A stretch of DNA of 46,518 bases, taken from assembly GCF_000312365.2 (NCBI RefSeq), contig NZ_HG003690.1:220997-267514 (forward strand), given 5' to 3'. Numbering within the stretch: the stretch's first letter is position 1; each line of letters opens with the position of its first letter. Of this stretch, positions 1 to 8,082 are shown in pieces. The notes beneath the pieces are model-generated. The model made no database searches. It was not told the origin of the DNA and saw nothing but the letters and a program-made list of their open reading frames with translations. A program made the translations under genes and the position numbers. This DNA comes from Anaerococcus provencensis (GTDB lineage Bacteria; Bacillota; Clostridia; Tissierellales; Peptoniphilaceae).

Positions 1-375
1 TGTAAAGATAGATATAGAAAAAGAAAAAGCGGATATGTAACAACAACTAAAGTCTACAGGTGTTTCGACTGGAACAAAGATGGTAAAAAAACCAAAGGAA
101 TCTACATATCAGAAACATTCCAAAAATATAGAAAAGAATCCTTAGAAAACATAAGATCAGCCCAATGAATAGAAGAAAGATTAAACAGATCAATCCAATC
201 CGAAGGAGCATTTTCCAAAATAAAATCAGGACTAAACTACAATAGATTCCACCACAGAGGAAAAGCAAATATAATAAGTGAAATATGCCTATTATCAATG
301 GCACTAAACTTAAACAAATTATCATCAAAAATAGAAAAAAGAAACTTAGAAATCATAAAATATAAAGCTGCCTAA
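1..375 (+). pseudogene. IS1182-family DDE transposase, C-terminal fragment with an in-frame stop
   Basis: Reading in frame from base 1 gives the C-terminal part of an IS1182-type transposase, including NRSIQSEGAF, the RFHHRGKAN stretch and a terminal NLNKL helix, ending at TAA 373-375. The frame is broken by TGA at 166-168, where related transposases usually carry Gly in a GI-x-x-R context, so a GGA-to-TGA nonsense change is likely. A zinc-finger-like stretch with Cys residues lies upstream. The N-terminal part is outside the window. The copy is probably inactive unless the stop is an assembly error. Confidence 0.75.
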
Positions 376-543
376 GAAAAAAATATTAAAATGAGGAGCT
401 CTATTACTTGAGCCTAATTTTAAAGAAAATGTGGAAAAATTTATCCTCATGTTTAAAAACTGTACAGAATATTATGGCTTGATATAAATATACAATAAAA
501 AAAGTGATGAGCAGAATAGATTTTCCTATTCTGCAACACCACC
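1..543 (+). mobile_element. 3' end of an IS1182-type insertion sequence
   Basis: The window opens inside this element. It contains the end of a transposase reading frame followed by about 170 bp of noncoding DNA and a terminal inverted repeat. The right end at about 526-543 reads CTATTCTGCAACACCACC; its reverse complement resembles the GGGGCTGTTGCA end of the IS at 46264 and the end of the MITE at 26469. Just inside it, GCAGAATAG (511-519) and CTATTCTGC (526-534) form a perfect 9-bp hairpin. The left part lies outside the window. Confidence 0.75.
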
Positions 544-611
544 TTTTTTGTGTATTGACTTACTAGGAAGATTAGTATATTATAAAAAACAAGAAGTAAA
601 TGGAGGTTTCT

Positions 612-1067
612 ATGAAAAAAATTATTCTTATGCTAATTTCTTTATTTTTACTAAGTGCTTGTAATAAAGATGAAAGCTACGAAATTAAATTTGCTACAGG
701 AGAAGTTTATAATTTTGAAGATTTGACAGTTTCTACAATAACTGACGAAGAAGAAATGATAGATAAAGAAATCTTTTCTAGTGTTGATGACAAAGAAAAG
801 ACAAAAAAGATAGTTGGCCTTTTGGCAAAATGCCAAGTAGTAGACGAGTCATATTCATATGCATCCATCCCAGATGCTAATAGTCTTATTATAAATTTTA
901 AAAATAAGGATAGGGAGGAAAGTATTTATATGTATGACTCTATAAGAGATGAGTCTACAAATAAATTTCACTATACTTTTTATGATAAGCTTGGCAAATA
1001 TGATAACCCGACCCTACTATCTGATGATGATTTGATTTCTCAAATAAAAGATATTGTGGAGAATTAA
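612..1067 (+). CDS. Small secreted lipoprotein of unknown function
   Basis: The protein is 151 residues. A basic start (MKK), a hydrophobic stretch and the lipobox LSAC at residues 14-17 give a type II signal peptide, so the mature protein should be lipid-anchored outside the membrane. The ATG at 612 is preferred over the in-frame ATG at 600 because GGAGG at 602-606 is then the ribosome binding site. The rest is acidic and hydrophilic, rich in Asp, Glu and Lys, and I recognise no family. It stands alone between the IS remnant and a convergent operon and may be an accessory gene. Confidence 0.7.
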   Translation: MKKIILMLISLFLLSACNKDESYEIKFATGEVYNFEDLTVSTITDEEEMIDKEIFSSVDDKEKTKKIVGLLAKCQVVDESYSYASIPDANSLIINFKNKDREESIYMYDSIRDESTNKFHYTFYDKLGKYDNPTLLSDDDLISQIKDIVEN

Positions 1068-1081
1068 TAAATGATTTTATG

Positions 1082-1126
1082 AAAAAACTGGTAGATGACA
1101 GAATATCTATTATCCACCAGTTTATC
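1082..1126. terminator. Bidirectional terminator between convergent genes
   Basis: A 12-bp arm pair (AAACTGGTAGAT at 1085-1096 and ATCCACCAGTTT at 1112-1123, one mismatch) sits between the lipoprotein gene and the end of the PTS operon, with A-rich sequence on the left and T-rich sequence on the right. Confidence 0.6.
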
Positions 1127-1654
1127 TTAATTATAGCAAATCTCACTTTCCAATTCTTTAAGGTCCGAATTATTGCTATAATAATATTTCATCCATTTAA
1201 TCAGATGATCAAAGCTTTCATTTAGGCCTGTACCACCTTTTTTGGGCATTTTAATTATTGGAATATCGTTTTTAAATTTTTCTATTGTGTCGCTATTTTC
1301 ACTAGACATCATTGCAACTGCACCGATATCTGTCTTTTCTTTTATTACTTTTGCAATATTTGCGCTCATTTGACCGTAGTCTAGGTAATTAAAGCAAGGA
1401 CCACAAATTACTATATCGGGGTTTAGTTTTTTAACCATTGCAGCCATCTTTAATATAACTTCTTTTTTGTTGGCAAGATAGTATTCATTTCCACAATATA
1501 AAGTTGCCAGAACTTCGGCGCATACTTCATCCAAATGAGGCTTTAGCATAAGGTATGAACCTATACCACCTTTTTCGGCTTTGAGAGGAGCCATGGGGTT
1601 TGATTTACCGCCAGCTCCTGCCAAACCTTGATCAAATATTAATACTACTCTCAT
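1127..1654 (-). CDS. Short GrdB-like (glycine/betaine reductase B family) protein
   Basis: The 175-residue protein resembles the N-terminal half of the B-component proteins of glycine/sarcosine/betaine reductases: an LAGAGGKSNP stretch near the start, EVLATLYCGNEYY at about 47-59, and NPDIVICGPCFNYLDYG at about 78-94 with Cys84 and Cys87. True GrdB is over 400 residues with a selenocysteine in its C-terminal half; this protein ends at a plain TAA and has no such half, so it cannot be a standard reductase. It is last in a minus-strand operon 8 bp after the EIIC gene. Its role is unknown; coupling to the PTS substrate is inferred from position only. Confidence 0.6.
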   Translation of the reverse strand: MRVVLIFDQGLAGAGGKSNPMAPLKAEKGGIGSYLMLKPHLDEVCAEVLATLYCGNEYYLANKKEVILKMAAMVKKLNPDIVICGPCFNYLDYGQMSANIAKVIKEKTDIGAVAMMSSENSDTIEKFKNDIPIIKMPKKGGTGLNESFDHLIKWMKYYYSNNSDLKELESEICYN

Positions 1655-1662
1655 ATTAAATC

Positions 1663-3012
1663 CTATAAATCATCTATGTCCAAATCATCAAAGGATAATT
1701 CGTCTATTTCATCTATATCTTCTACCTTGCTATTTTCTTCGGCTAGGAATTGCTTGTCTAAAATCCTAAAGAATGGATAATATACAGCCATATTCATCAA
1801 AAGCATCAAAAATTGCAGGATTACTGCATTGACCGATCCTGTTATCAAGAATCCAGAAAAAAGTATTGGCGTTGTCCACGGCAACTGCATTCCTGACGTT
1901 ATTGGTATAAAGCCTACGTTGGTAGCAATCATAGCAACTACTATATTTAGTATTGGGCAAAGTAAGAAAGGTATTAGCATTACTGGGTTTAGAACTATTG
2001 GAAGACCAAATATAATTGGTTCATTTATTCCAAATATGCCAGCAGGAAGTGATAATTTTCCAAGGGTTCGCATTCTTTCAGATTTTGCCATAAATGACAT
2101 CATTATAACTAGTCCAAGTGTTGAGCCTCCACCGCCAAAGTTACCAAAGAAGTCAGAGAATCCTTGAGTAAATACATTGGTCATTTCAAGACCGGCTTGG
2201 AAAGCTTCATAATTTTCAAGAGTTAGTGCCTTATGAATTGGTGCAAAGATTGTGTTTGTAACCGCAGGTCCATTGATACCAAAAAACCAAAATAAAGATG
2301 ATAAAAATTGGTATACAATTTCAAACAATTTTAGTCTTCCTAGATTTACAAGTGGTGCTTGTAAAATACTATAAATAAAGTTATGCAATGTTTCATAAGA
2401 AGTCATTCCAATAACTATATTGGTAATAAATGCAAGAACCATAGCAAAACCAGCAGGTATAAGTGCTTCAAATGACTCCATTACAGCTGGCGGCACACCA
2501 TCAGGAAGTTTTATAGTTAGTTTTTTATCCATGGCAAATGAATAAACTCTTACAGAAACAAGAGCTACTACCATAGCCAAAAATATACCTTGGGTGCCCA
2601 TATGAGTAAATGAAAAACCTGAAAAAGCATTGCCGTCAGCATTTACAAAATCTGGATGTGATTGTGGTGCTAGTATAAAAAAGCACACTAGAGCTGTAAA
2701 TGCTGGTAAAATCCTATTTGTCTGCTTTAGCTCTCTTGCATAAGAATATCCTATGCCAAGAGCAGCCATAACTGATATACAGCTAAAAGCTACAGTTGAT
2801 ACCTTATCTAAGTTAAAAGTCCAGTTTTCCCCAAAAATACCAGCCATAAATTCATTATAACCAGGTATAGGGAAGTTAGAAATAAGTAAGAAAAATGAAC
2901 CTATTATAACAATTGGTGTTGTAATTATGAAACCATCTCTAATAGCTGATAGAATCTTATTTCTAGTAAGCCAATCAGCTATGGGGGTCATAGTTTTTTC
3001 TAATCTCTCCAT
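1663..3012 (-). CDS. PTS sugar transporter EIIC, lactose/cellobiose family
   Basis: The 449-residue polytopic membrane protein has the layout of Lac/Cel-family EIIC proteins: an N-terminal MTPIADWLTRNKILSAIRDG stretch, about ten hydrophobic segments, and the conserved GINEPIIFGLP loop at roughly 326-336 that lines the sugar site. It translocates a sugar that EIIB phosphorylates. The gene follows the EIIB gene by 16 bp. The C-terminal tail is unusually acidic, rich in Asp and Glu. No EIIA gene is nearby, so phosphate must come from an EIIA encoded elsewhere. The substrate cannot be read from sequence; the MupG-like neighbour suggests an amino-sugar or muropeptide disaccharide. Confidence 0.9.
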   Translation of the reverse strand: MERLEKTMTPIADWLTRNKILSAIRDGFIITTPIVIIGSFFLLISNFPIPGYNEFMAGIFGENWTFNLDKVSTVAFSCISVMAALGIGYSYARELKQTNRILPAFTALVCFFILAPQSHPDFVNADGNAFSGFSFTHMGTQGIFLAMVVALVSVRVYSFAMDKKLTIKLPDGVPPAVMESFEALIPAGFAMVLAFITNIVIGMTSYETLHNFIYSILQAPLVNLGRLKLFEIVYQFLSSLFWFFGINGPAVTNTIFAPIHKALTLENYEAFQAGLEMTNVFTQGFSDFFGNFGGGGSTLGLVIMMSFMAKSERMRTLGKLSLPAGIFGINEPIIFGLPIVLNPVMLIPFLLCPILNIVVAMIATNVGFIPITSGMQLPWTTPILFSGFLITGSVNAVILQFLMLLMNMAVYYPFFRILDKQFLAEENSKVEDIDEIDELSFDDLDIDDL

Positions 3013-3028
3013 AAAATACCTCTATAAA

Positions 3029-3349
3029 TTATTTTTTGAAATTCTTGTATTCAATTATTGCTTTTTTTAGTACACGCTCACCATTCATATTTCCATAATC
3101 TACAGTATCAATCACCATAACTGGAACATCTTTGCCATATTTCTCTTTGACCTTACCCTCTATATGGCGAACCTGTGGTCCTAACAAAATCTCATCCGGA
3201 TTAAGAGATGCTACAATTTCATCAAGCTTAGCCTCTGGAAAAGCTTTAACTTCTATATCTATATTATTTTCCTTGGCTATCTTATCTATCTTACTAGCTA
3301 ATAAACTAGTAGACATACCTGCACTACAAAATAAATAAAACCTTTTCAT
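3029..3349 (-). CDS. PTS EIIB, lactose/cellobiose family
   Basis: The 106-residue cytoplasmic protein carries the EIIB phosphocysteine loop at its start, FYLFCSAGMSTS, with Cys8 as the expected phosphorylation site. The length and the later GPQVRH motif match cellobiose/lichenan-type EIIB. It receives phosphate from an EIIA and passes it to the sugar carried by the EIIC encoded 16 bp downstream. It is first in a three-gene minus-strand operon, divergent from the MupG-like gene, with a good ribosome binding site (GGAGTAG, reading the minus strand). The separate EIIB and EIIC polypeptides differ from the fused MurP transporter known in other MupG loci. Confidence 0.9.
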   Translation of the reverse strand: MKRFYLFCSAGMSTSLLASKIDKIAKENNIDIEVKAFPEAKLDEIVASLNPDEILLGPQVRHIEGKVKEKYGKDVPVMVIDTVDYGNMNGERVLKKAIIEYKNFKK

Positions 3350-3419
3350 TACTACTCCTCCATTTATGAATATTTAATATTATTATAAACTATTATTGAA
3401 TACTTTACCAGAGTCCAAC

Positions 3420-3435
3420 TTTATAATATTATAAA
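3420..3435. promoter_or_regulatory. Palindrome in the divergent PTS/mupG-like intergenic region
   Basis: TTTATAATATTATAAA is a perfect 16-bp palindrome in the 135-bp space between the divergent operons. It contains a TATAAT on each strand, so a repressor bound here could cover promoter elements in both directions. A similar AT-rich sequence lies at about 3373-3389. In such AT-rich DNA chance cannot be excluded. Confidence 0.35.
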
Positions 3436-3484
3436 TATATATTCAGGGTAAATATAAAATAGGAACTTAAAAGGAGATTATAAA

Positions 3485-4588
3485 ATGAGACGTTTGGGCA
3501 TATCCATATATCCAGATAAATCTGATACCAATAAACTGGAAGAGTATTTGAAACTTGCCTATAGCAAGGGTTTTAGAAGGATTTTCTCATCATTGATAGA
3601 ATTTGATGATTTAGAAGATAAGAAGAGAAAAGATAAATTTGTTGAGATTAATAAATTTGCCAAGGACCTTGGCTATGAGATTATAGTTGATGTCAATCCA
3701 GCAGTATTTGACAAACTTGGAGTCAAGGCAGGTGACTATTCTTTTTTTAATGAAATATATGTAGATGGGATTAGGCTTGATGGTGGCTTTAATGGATTCC
3801 CAGAAGCTTCCATGACCCATAATGATCAGAATCTTAAGGTGGAAATAAATATGAGCATTGATAACCATATGATTGATGCAATCATGGACTATCAGCCAAA
3901 TAAATACAATTTGATAGGCTGCCATAACTTTTACCCCCACAATTACACGGGACTTTCTCTTGATTTTTTCTACAAGACAACAGAAAAGTTCAACCAGTAT
4001 AAACTAAGAACAGCAGCCTTTATAACTAGCCAAAACAAAGAAGCCTTTGGACCATGGCCTGTAGATGATAAGCTACCAACCCTAGAAATGCACAGAAATC
4101 TTCCTATAGATGTTCAGTTAAAGCATTATGTTGCCATGGATAATATTGACGATATATTGATTTCGAATTCCTATGCTAGTGCTGATGAGCTTGAAAAATT
4201 ATCAAATGTAGATTTAACAAAAGTAGTTTTTAATGTCAAGTTGGAAGATAAGATCACTGATTTGATGAAAAAAATAGTTCTTGAGGAAGAACATTTATAC
4301 AGGGGAGATGTATCTGACCATCTCATACGATCATCACAATCTAGGGTTAAGTACAAGGGCAGTGACTTCCTACAAGTAAATACTCCAGAATTAATCAAAA
4401 AGGGAGATATACTGATTGATGGCAATGGATATGGCCACTACACAGGGGAGCTACAAATAGCAAAAAAGGATATGATAAATAATGGTCTTACTAATGTTGT
4501 TGGTCATATAGTAGAAGATGAAATTTTTATAATCGATTTCCTAAAACCATGGCAAAGATTCGGATTGAGGTTAGCAGATGAAACTTGA
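3485..4588 (+). CDS. MupG-type (DUF871) 6-phospho-N-acetylmuramidase-like protein
   Basis: The 367-residue protein matches the DUF871/MupG family from its first residues (RRLGISIYPDKSD) on. It has a TIM-barrel part to about residue 240 (with FSSLIEF, VDVNPAVFDKLGV and NFYPHNYTGL stretches) and a small C-terminal barrel containing GDILIDGNGYGHYTGELQI. Characterised MupG cleaves MurNAc-6-phosphate-GlcNAc in the cytoplasm after PTS uptake. Here it begins a plus-strand operon divergent from a Lac/Cel-type PTS, which fits hydrolysis of a 6-phospho-disaccharide made by that PTS. AAAGGAG precedes the ATG. The next gene overlaps it by 11 bp. The exact substrate is inferred. Confidence 0.85.
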   Translation: MRRLGISIYPDKSDTNKLEEYLKLAYSKGFRRIFSSLIEFDDLEDKKRKDKFVEINKFAKDLGYEIIVDVNPAVFDKLGVKAGDYSFFNEIYVDGIRLDGGFNGFPEASMTHNDQNLKVEINMSIDNHMIDAIMDYQPNKYNLIGCHNFYPHNYTGLSLDFFYKTTEKFNQYKLRTAAFITSQNKEAFGPWPVDDKLPTLEMHRNLPIDVQLKHYVAMDNIDDILISNSYASADELEKLSNVDLTKVVFNVKLEDKITDLMKKIVLEEEHLYRGDVSDHLIRSSQSRVKYKGSDFLQVNTPELIKKGDILIDGNGYGHYTGELQIAKKDMINNGLTNVVGHIVEDEIFIIDFLKPWQRFGLRLADET

Positions 4589-5303
4589 GATATGTATAGA
4601 TTCACTAGAATCCTTTGACAATGCAGTAGCTGGAGGAGCTGATAGAGTTGAGATTTGTTCGGCTTTATTTGCTGATGGATTAAGTCCGGACCTGGGTCTT
4701 GTTTCCTATGCCTGTAATAATGAAAAAATAGAAAAATTTGTAATGCTAAGACCACGAGATGGAGATTTTACCTATGATGAAAAGGAAGTAGAACAAGTAA
4801 AAGAAGCAGTCAAAGCCTACAAAAAATATCCAATAGATGGCTTTGTTTTTGGAGCTATAAAGGGAGATGGACACTTAGATTTGAACCTACTTAGAGAAAT
4901 AGTAGAGCTAGCCAAACCATACCCTCTAGTCTTGCATAGAGCCTTTGATTACTCAAAAGATGGAGACCAAGTGATTGACCAATTAATTGACATGGGAATT
5001 ATTAGAATATTAACTTCTGGTAAAAAATCAACAGCTCTTGAAGGCATAGACTTGATTTCCCTTATCCAAGAAGAATACGGAGATAAAATCGAAATTATGG
5101 CTGGATCTGGAGTAGATGCTTGCAATATAAGAGAGATTTATGAAAAGACCAAGATATCAAATTTCCATATGTCTGCCAAGGTTAAAAAAGAATCCAATAT
5201 CACTTATAAATCCGACCTAGAAATACCTTCCAAGGGTAAATATGTGACAAGTTTTGACAAGGTAAAAGAAGCTAGAAAAGTTTTGGATCAAATAGGAGGC
5301 TGA
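4578..5303 (+). CDS. cutC: CutC-family TIM-barrel protein
   Basis: The 241-residue protein has CutC family hallmarks: an N-terminal CIDSLESFDNAVAGGADRVE stretch, VMLRPRDGDF at about 53-62, LHRAFD at about 115-120 and GSGV near 177. CutC was named for a copper-homeostasis role, but its chemistry is not settled. Here it overlaps the MupG-like gene by 11 bp (ATG inside the preceding stop region) and is followed 1 bp later by a glycosylasparaginase, so translational coupling points to a role in sugar or glycopeptide catabolism rather than copper. No metal-transport gene is nearby. The family call is firm; the function is open. Confidence 0.88.
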   Translation: MKLEICIDSLESFDNAVAGGADRVEICSALFADGLSPDLGLVSYACNNEKIEKFVMLRPRDGDFTYDEKEVEQVKEAVKAYKKYPIDGFVFGAIKGDGHLDLNLLREIVELAKPYPLVLHRAFDYSKDGDQVIDQLIDMGIIRILTSGKKSTALEGIDLISLIQEEYGDKIEIMAGSGVDACNIREIYEKTKISNFHMSAKVKKESNITYKSDLEIPSKGKYVTSFDKVKEARKVLDQIGG

Positions 5304-5304
5304 T

Positions 5305-6252
5305 ATGTGGGCAATAATTGGAACTTGGGCCATGGTAAAAAATGGCCTGGATAAAGCAAATAATCTTCTTAAGGAAGGTGCGACTAGTAAAGAAGCTATT
5401 AAAATAGCAATAAATGATGTGGAGGACAATCCATATTTCAAATCGGTAGGCTATGGAGGATTGCCAAATAGAAATATGGAAGTTGAATTAGATGCTGGTT
5501 TTATGGATGGAGATACTTTTGATATAGGAGCCGTCATGGCTGTGAAAAATATCAAAAACCCCATAGATCTTGCCATAAAGCTTTCAAAAGAGAATTACAA
5601 TAATATCTTGGCTGGTATTGGAGCAGAAGCATATGCAGATCAAAATGGTTTTGAGAGATGCAATATGCTTACAGATAGGGCCAAGGACAAGTATTTTGCC
5701 AGACTCAAGGAAGACAGGGCAAAGCTATCAGCCTACGATGGGTCTGATTATGATGCGGCTGATACGGTTTGTGTTTGTGCCCTAGATGATAGTAATAATA
5801 TCTCTGTTGGAACTTCAACTTCAGGACTTTTTATGAAACATCCTGGTAGGGTAGGAGATAGTCCTCTAGTAGGCTCTGGTTTTTATGCAAATAGTGAGTA
5901 TGGAGCTTGTGCTGCAACTGGTATGGGCGAAGACCTTATGAGACATCTAATAAGCTATGAAGTAGTAAGGAATATGAAAGATGGCCTAGATGCTTACGAA
6001 GCTTGCAATAAGGCTATGGAAGAGATTGATAAGAAACTAAAAGCCAAGAGAGATATTTCTGATTTATCTATCATAGCCATAGATAGGAATGGAAATATGG
6101 GGGCGGCAACCAATACCAAGGAATTTTCTTTTGTCTACGCATCAGAAAATCAAAAGCCTACAATTTATCTTGCCAAAAACATCGATGGTAAAACAAGGAT
6201 AGAAAAAGCAAGCGAAGATTGGTTTGAAAATTATATGTCGACTAGAAGGTGA
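5305..6252 (+). CDS. N(4)-(beta-N-acetylglucosaminyl)-L-asparaginase
   Basis: The 315-residue protein belongs to the Ntn-hydrolase asparaginase-2 family of glycosylasparaginases, which split the GlcNAc-Asn bond. The autoprocessing site is visible as [10 protein letters not shown], with Thr154 as the expected new N-terminal nucleophile after cleavage behind Asp153. Further family motifs are GTSTSG (169-174), [12 protein letters not shown] (181-192) and [11 protein letters not shown] (200-210). There is no signal peptide, so it works in the cytoplasm on imported substrate. AGGAGG lies within the end of cutC, and the start follows that stop by 1 bp. Its presence in a PTS/MupG operon is the main hint that the imported substrate is amino-sugar-linked. 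Confidence 0.88.
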   Translation: MWAIIGTWAMVKNGLDKANNLLKEGATSKEAIKIAINDVEDNPYFKSVGYGGLPNRNMEVELDAGFMDGDTFDIGAVMAVKNIKNPIDLAIKLSKENYNNILAGIGAEAYADQNGFERCNMLTDRAKDKYFARLKEDRAKLSAYDGSDYDAADTVCVCALDDSNNISVGTSTSGLFMKHPGRVGDSPLVGSGFYANSEYGACAATGMGEDLMRHLISYEVVRNMKDGLDAYEACNKAMEEIDKKLKAKRDISDLSIIAIDRNGNMGAATNTKEFSFVYASENQKPTIYLAKNIDGKTRIEKASEDWFENYMSTRR

Positions 6253-6254
6253 CT

Positions 6255-7361
6255 ATGAAAGATTTAAGTGAATTTGAAAATAAATTAATAGGTGAAATCG
6301 ATAGATTAAGAGACAATTTGATAGATGATATTATAAGTCTCATAGAAATTCCAAGTGTAAAAGGAGAAGCTAAGAAAGATGCTCCCTATGGACCATATCC
6401 TAAGAAGGCTCTGGAAAAAGCTATGGAAATTTCAAAAAGAGAGGGCCTTGAAACTCATTTTGTAGGCAATCATATGGCCTATAGTTATCTTGGGATTAGT
6501 GATGAATATATTGGAATTTTTGGTCACTTAGATGTTGTTGAAGCAGGTAATAAAGATAAATGGGCTTATCCGCCTTTTGAGGGAACTATCATAGATAATA
6601 GGATTTATGGTAGGGGTGCCTTGGATAATAAGGGACCGTCTATGGCAGCCTTTTATGCCTTGCTTGCCCTTAAGAACCTAGGATATACATTTAATCATCA
6701 AGTTAGAATGGTTTTTGGTTCCGATGAAGAATCTGGTATGAATGACCTAAAGTATTACCTTGAAAACGAAAAGCCACCATTAATGGGCTTTGTTCCAGAC
6801 AACAAATTCCCGGCAATCTTTGCAGAAAGAGGAAGAGCAGAATTTGAAATCACAGGAGATGCTTTAAATCCATTTTATGAAGATTTCCTAAGTGATAAAG
6901 ACAAAATCAAAGAAAAATTGGACTTAGATTTTGAAGATGGGACCTTTGGTCAAATAATTGTAAAACTTGCAGAAAAAAATGATTCTTCCATAAGATTAGT
7001 TCTATCTACACCAGAAATAGAAATAGATGATTTGACAAAGAAAATAGAAGATAAAGCCAAGGATATAAATGTCAAATTGGTAAAATATTATGGGCCCGCG
7101 AGAAAATCAAGAGACTCTCTTTTAGTATCAAGACTAAACCAAGTCTATAACGATTATACTGGCGATAATATCAGTCCAAATACAACAACAGGCATGACCT
7201 ATGCCCACTATTGCCCAAATGTAATAGGATTTGGCCCATCATTTCCAGGGCAAAATGGCATAGCCCATTTGCCAGATGAGTGGATAGACATAGATGATTT
7301 GCTAGATATGGCAAAGATATACGCTATTGGGATTTATAGGTTGGATAAATTAAAAAGCTAG
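6255..7361 (+). CDS. M20-family metallo-dipeptidase (Sapep/PepV type)
   Basis: The protein is a two-zinc M20 peptidase of 368 residues. Metal-site motifs are GHLDVVEAG (His91, Asp93), [10 protein letters not shown] (Asp124) and GSDEESG (Glu158/159), and a late HLPDEW supplies another ligand. It is clearly shorter than the usual 440-470 residues of PepV/Sapep, with a reduced lid domain. ATG 6255 is chosen for its spacing from AGAAGG; an in-frame GTG at 6249 overlaps the previous stop and is an alternative. As last gene of the operon it may trim the peptide or amino-acid part freed from the imported glycopeptide or muropeptide (inference). Confidence 0.85.
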   Translation: MKDLSEFENKLIGEIDRLRDNLIDDIISLIEIPSVKGEAKKDAPYGPYPKKALEKAMEISKREGLETHFVGNHMAYSYLGISDEYIGIFGHLDVVEAGNKDKWAYPPFEGTIIDNRIYGRGALDNKGPSMAAFYALLALKNLGYTFNHQVRMVFGSDEESGMNDLKYYLENEKPPLMGFVPDNKFPAIFAERGRAEFEITGDALNPFYEDFLSDKDKIKEKLDLDFEDGTFGQIIVKLAEKNDSSIRLVLSTPEIEIDDLTKKIEDKAKDINVKLVKYYGPARKSRDSLLVSRLNQVYNDYTGDNISPNTTTGMTYAHYCPNVIGFGPSFPGQNGIAHLPDEWIDIDDLLDMAKIYAIGIYRLDKLKS

Positions 7362-7386
7362 GGGTTAAATTAACCCACTAGCTTTT
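7352..7386. terminator. Bidirectional terminator, dipeptidase operon / xpt
   Basis: AAAAGCTAGGGG pairs with CCCACTAGCTTTT around a short AT loop, with A's on one side and T's on the other. The stem includes the dipeptidase stop codon and ends at the xpt stop, serving both convergent transcripts. Confidence 0.8.
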
Positions 7387-7960
7387 AGTCTTCTTTAAAT
7401 TCTATACCGTCTTTTGAAAGGCTTTTTATTCTTGCTAGGGAATAAACTTCAACTCCCATATCCTCGATGATTGAACGTCCATTTGAGAAAGATTTTTCTA
7501 TAACTATGCCACATCCTACTGGATTTGCACCAGCTTGTCTGATTATTGCAATCATTCCTTTTGCAGCTTGGCCATTGGCAAGGAAGTCGTCGATCATTAG
7601 TACATTTTCACCTTCATTTATGAACTCCTTATTTACAATAAGCTCATTCATAACTTGCTTAGTAAATGAAAATACACTTGAGTGGTAAACTTCTTCGCTG
7701 GTTGTTAGAGATTGTTTTTTTCTGCCAAAAACACATTTAACACCTAGCTCGCTTGCTGTTGCAAGGGCTGGTGCTATACCGGAAGATTCTACAGTAAAGA
7801 CTTTATCGATTTTTTTATCTTTAAAATGTTCAGCAAATTCCTTGCCCATCTTAGAAATCAATTCTACATCTATTTGTTGATTTAAAAATGAATCTACTTT
7901 TAATATATCATGGCCCAGAACAACGCCTTCTTCTAGAATTTTATCTTGTAATTCTTTCAT
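7385..7960 (-). CDS. xpt: Xanthine phosphoribosyltransferase
   Basis: The 191-residue protein starts MKELQDKILEEGVVLGHDIL, typical of Xpt, and contains the PRPP-binding loop VLMIDDFLANGQAAKG at about 120-135. It converts xanthine and PRPP to XMP in purine salvage. The FTVESSGIAPA segment near residue 55 also fits the family. The gene is monocistronic and minus-strand, convergent with the dipeptidase operon. Upstream there are only about 120 bp before the divergent M18 gene, and I found no guanine riboswitch there, unlike many Firmicute xpt genes. The purine permease at 9718-11037 is a likely functional partner. Confidence 0.92.
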   Translation of the reverse strand: MKELQDKILEEGVVLGHDILKVDSFLNQQIDVELISKMGKEFAEHFKDKKIDKVFTVESSGIAPALATASELGVKCVFGRKKQSLTTSEEVYHSSVFSFTKQVMNELIVNKEFINEGENVLMIDDFLANGQAAKGMIAIIRQAGANPVGCGIVIEKSFSNGRSIIEDMGVEVYSLARIKSLSKDGIEFKED

Positions 7961-8082
7961 CTTAACTCCTTCATCTAATTTATGTAAAACTTATTATTAA
8001 TATTATAAGACTAAAAGAAAAATAGTCAAAGGTTGATTTGCTTATATTAGGACCAAGTTCTGAAAATGGGTAAGATATAAAT

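Noticed and set aside
166..168. TGA as a selenocysteine codon in the transposase tail
   Set aside because: There is no reason for Sec in this transposase position and no visible SECIS-like hairpin; a nonsense mutation is simpler.
47..328. Leucine-rich minus-strand reading frame at the left edge
   Set aside because: It is the complement of the transposase coding strand and has hydrophobic composition only because of AT-rich codons.
7961..8082. Purine riboswitch upstream of xpt
   Set aside because: The 122-bp gap lacks the conserved junction sequences and stems of the guanine aptamer.
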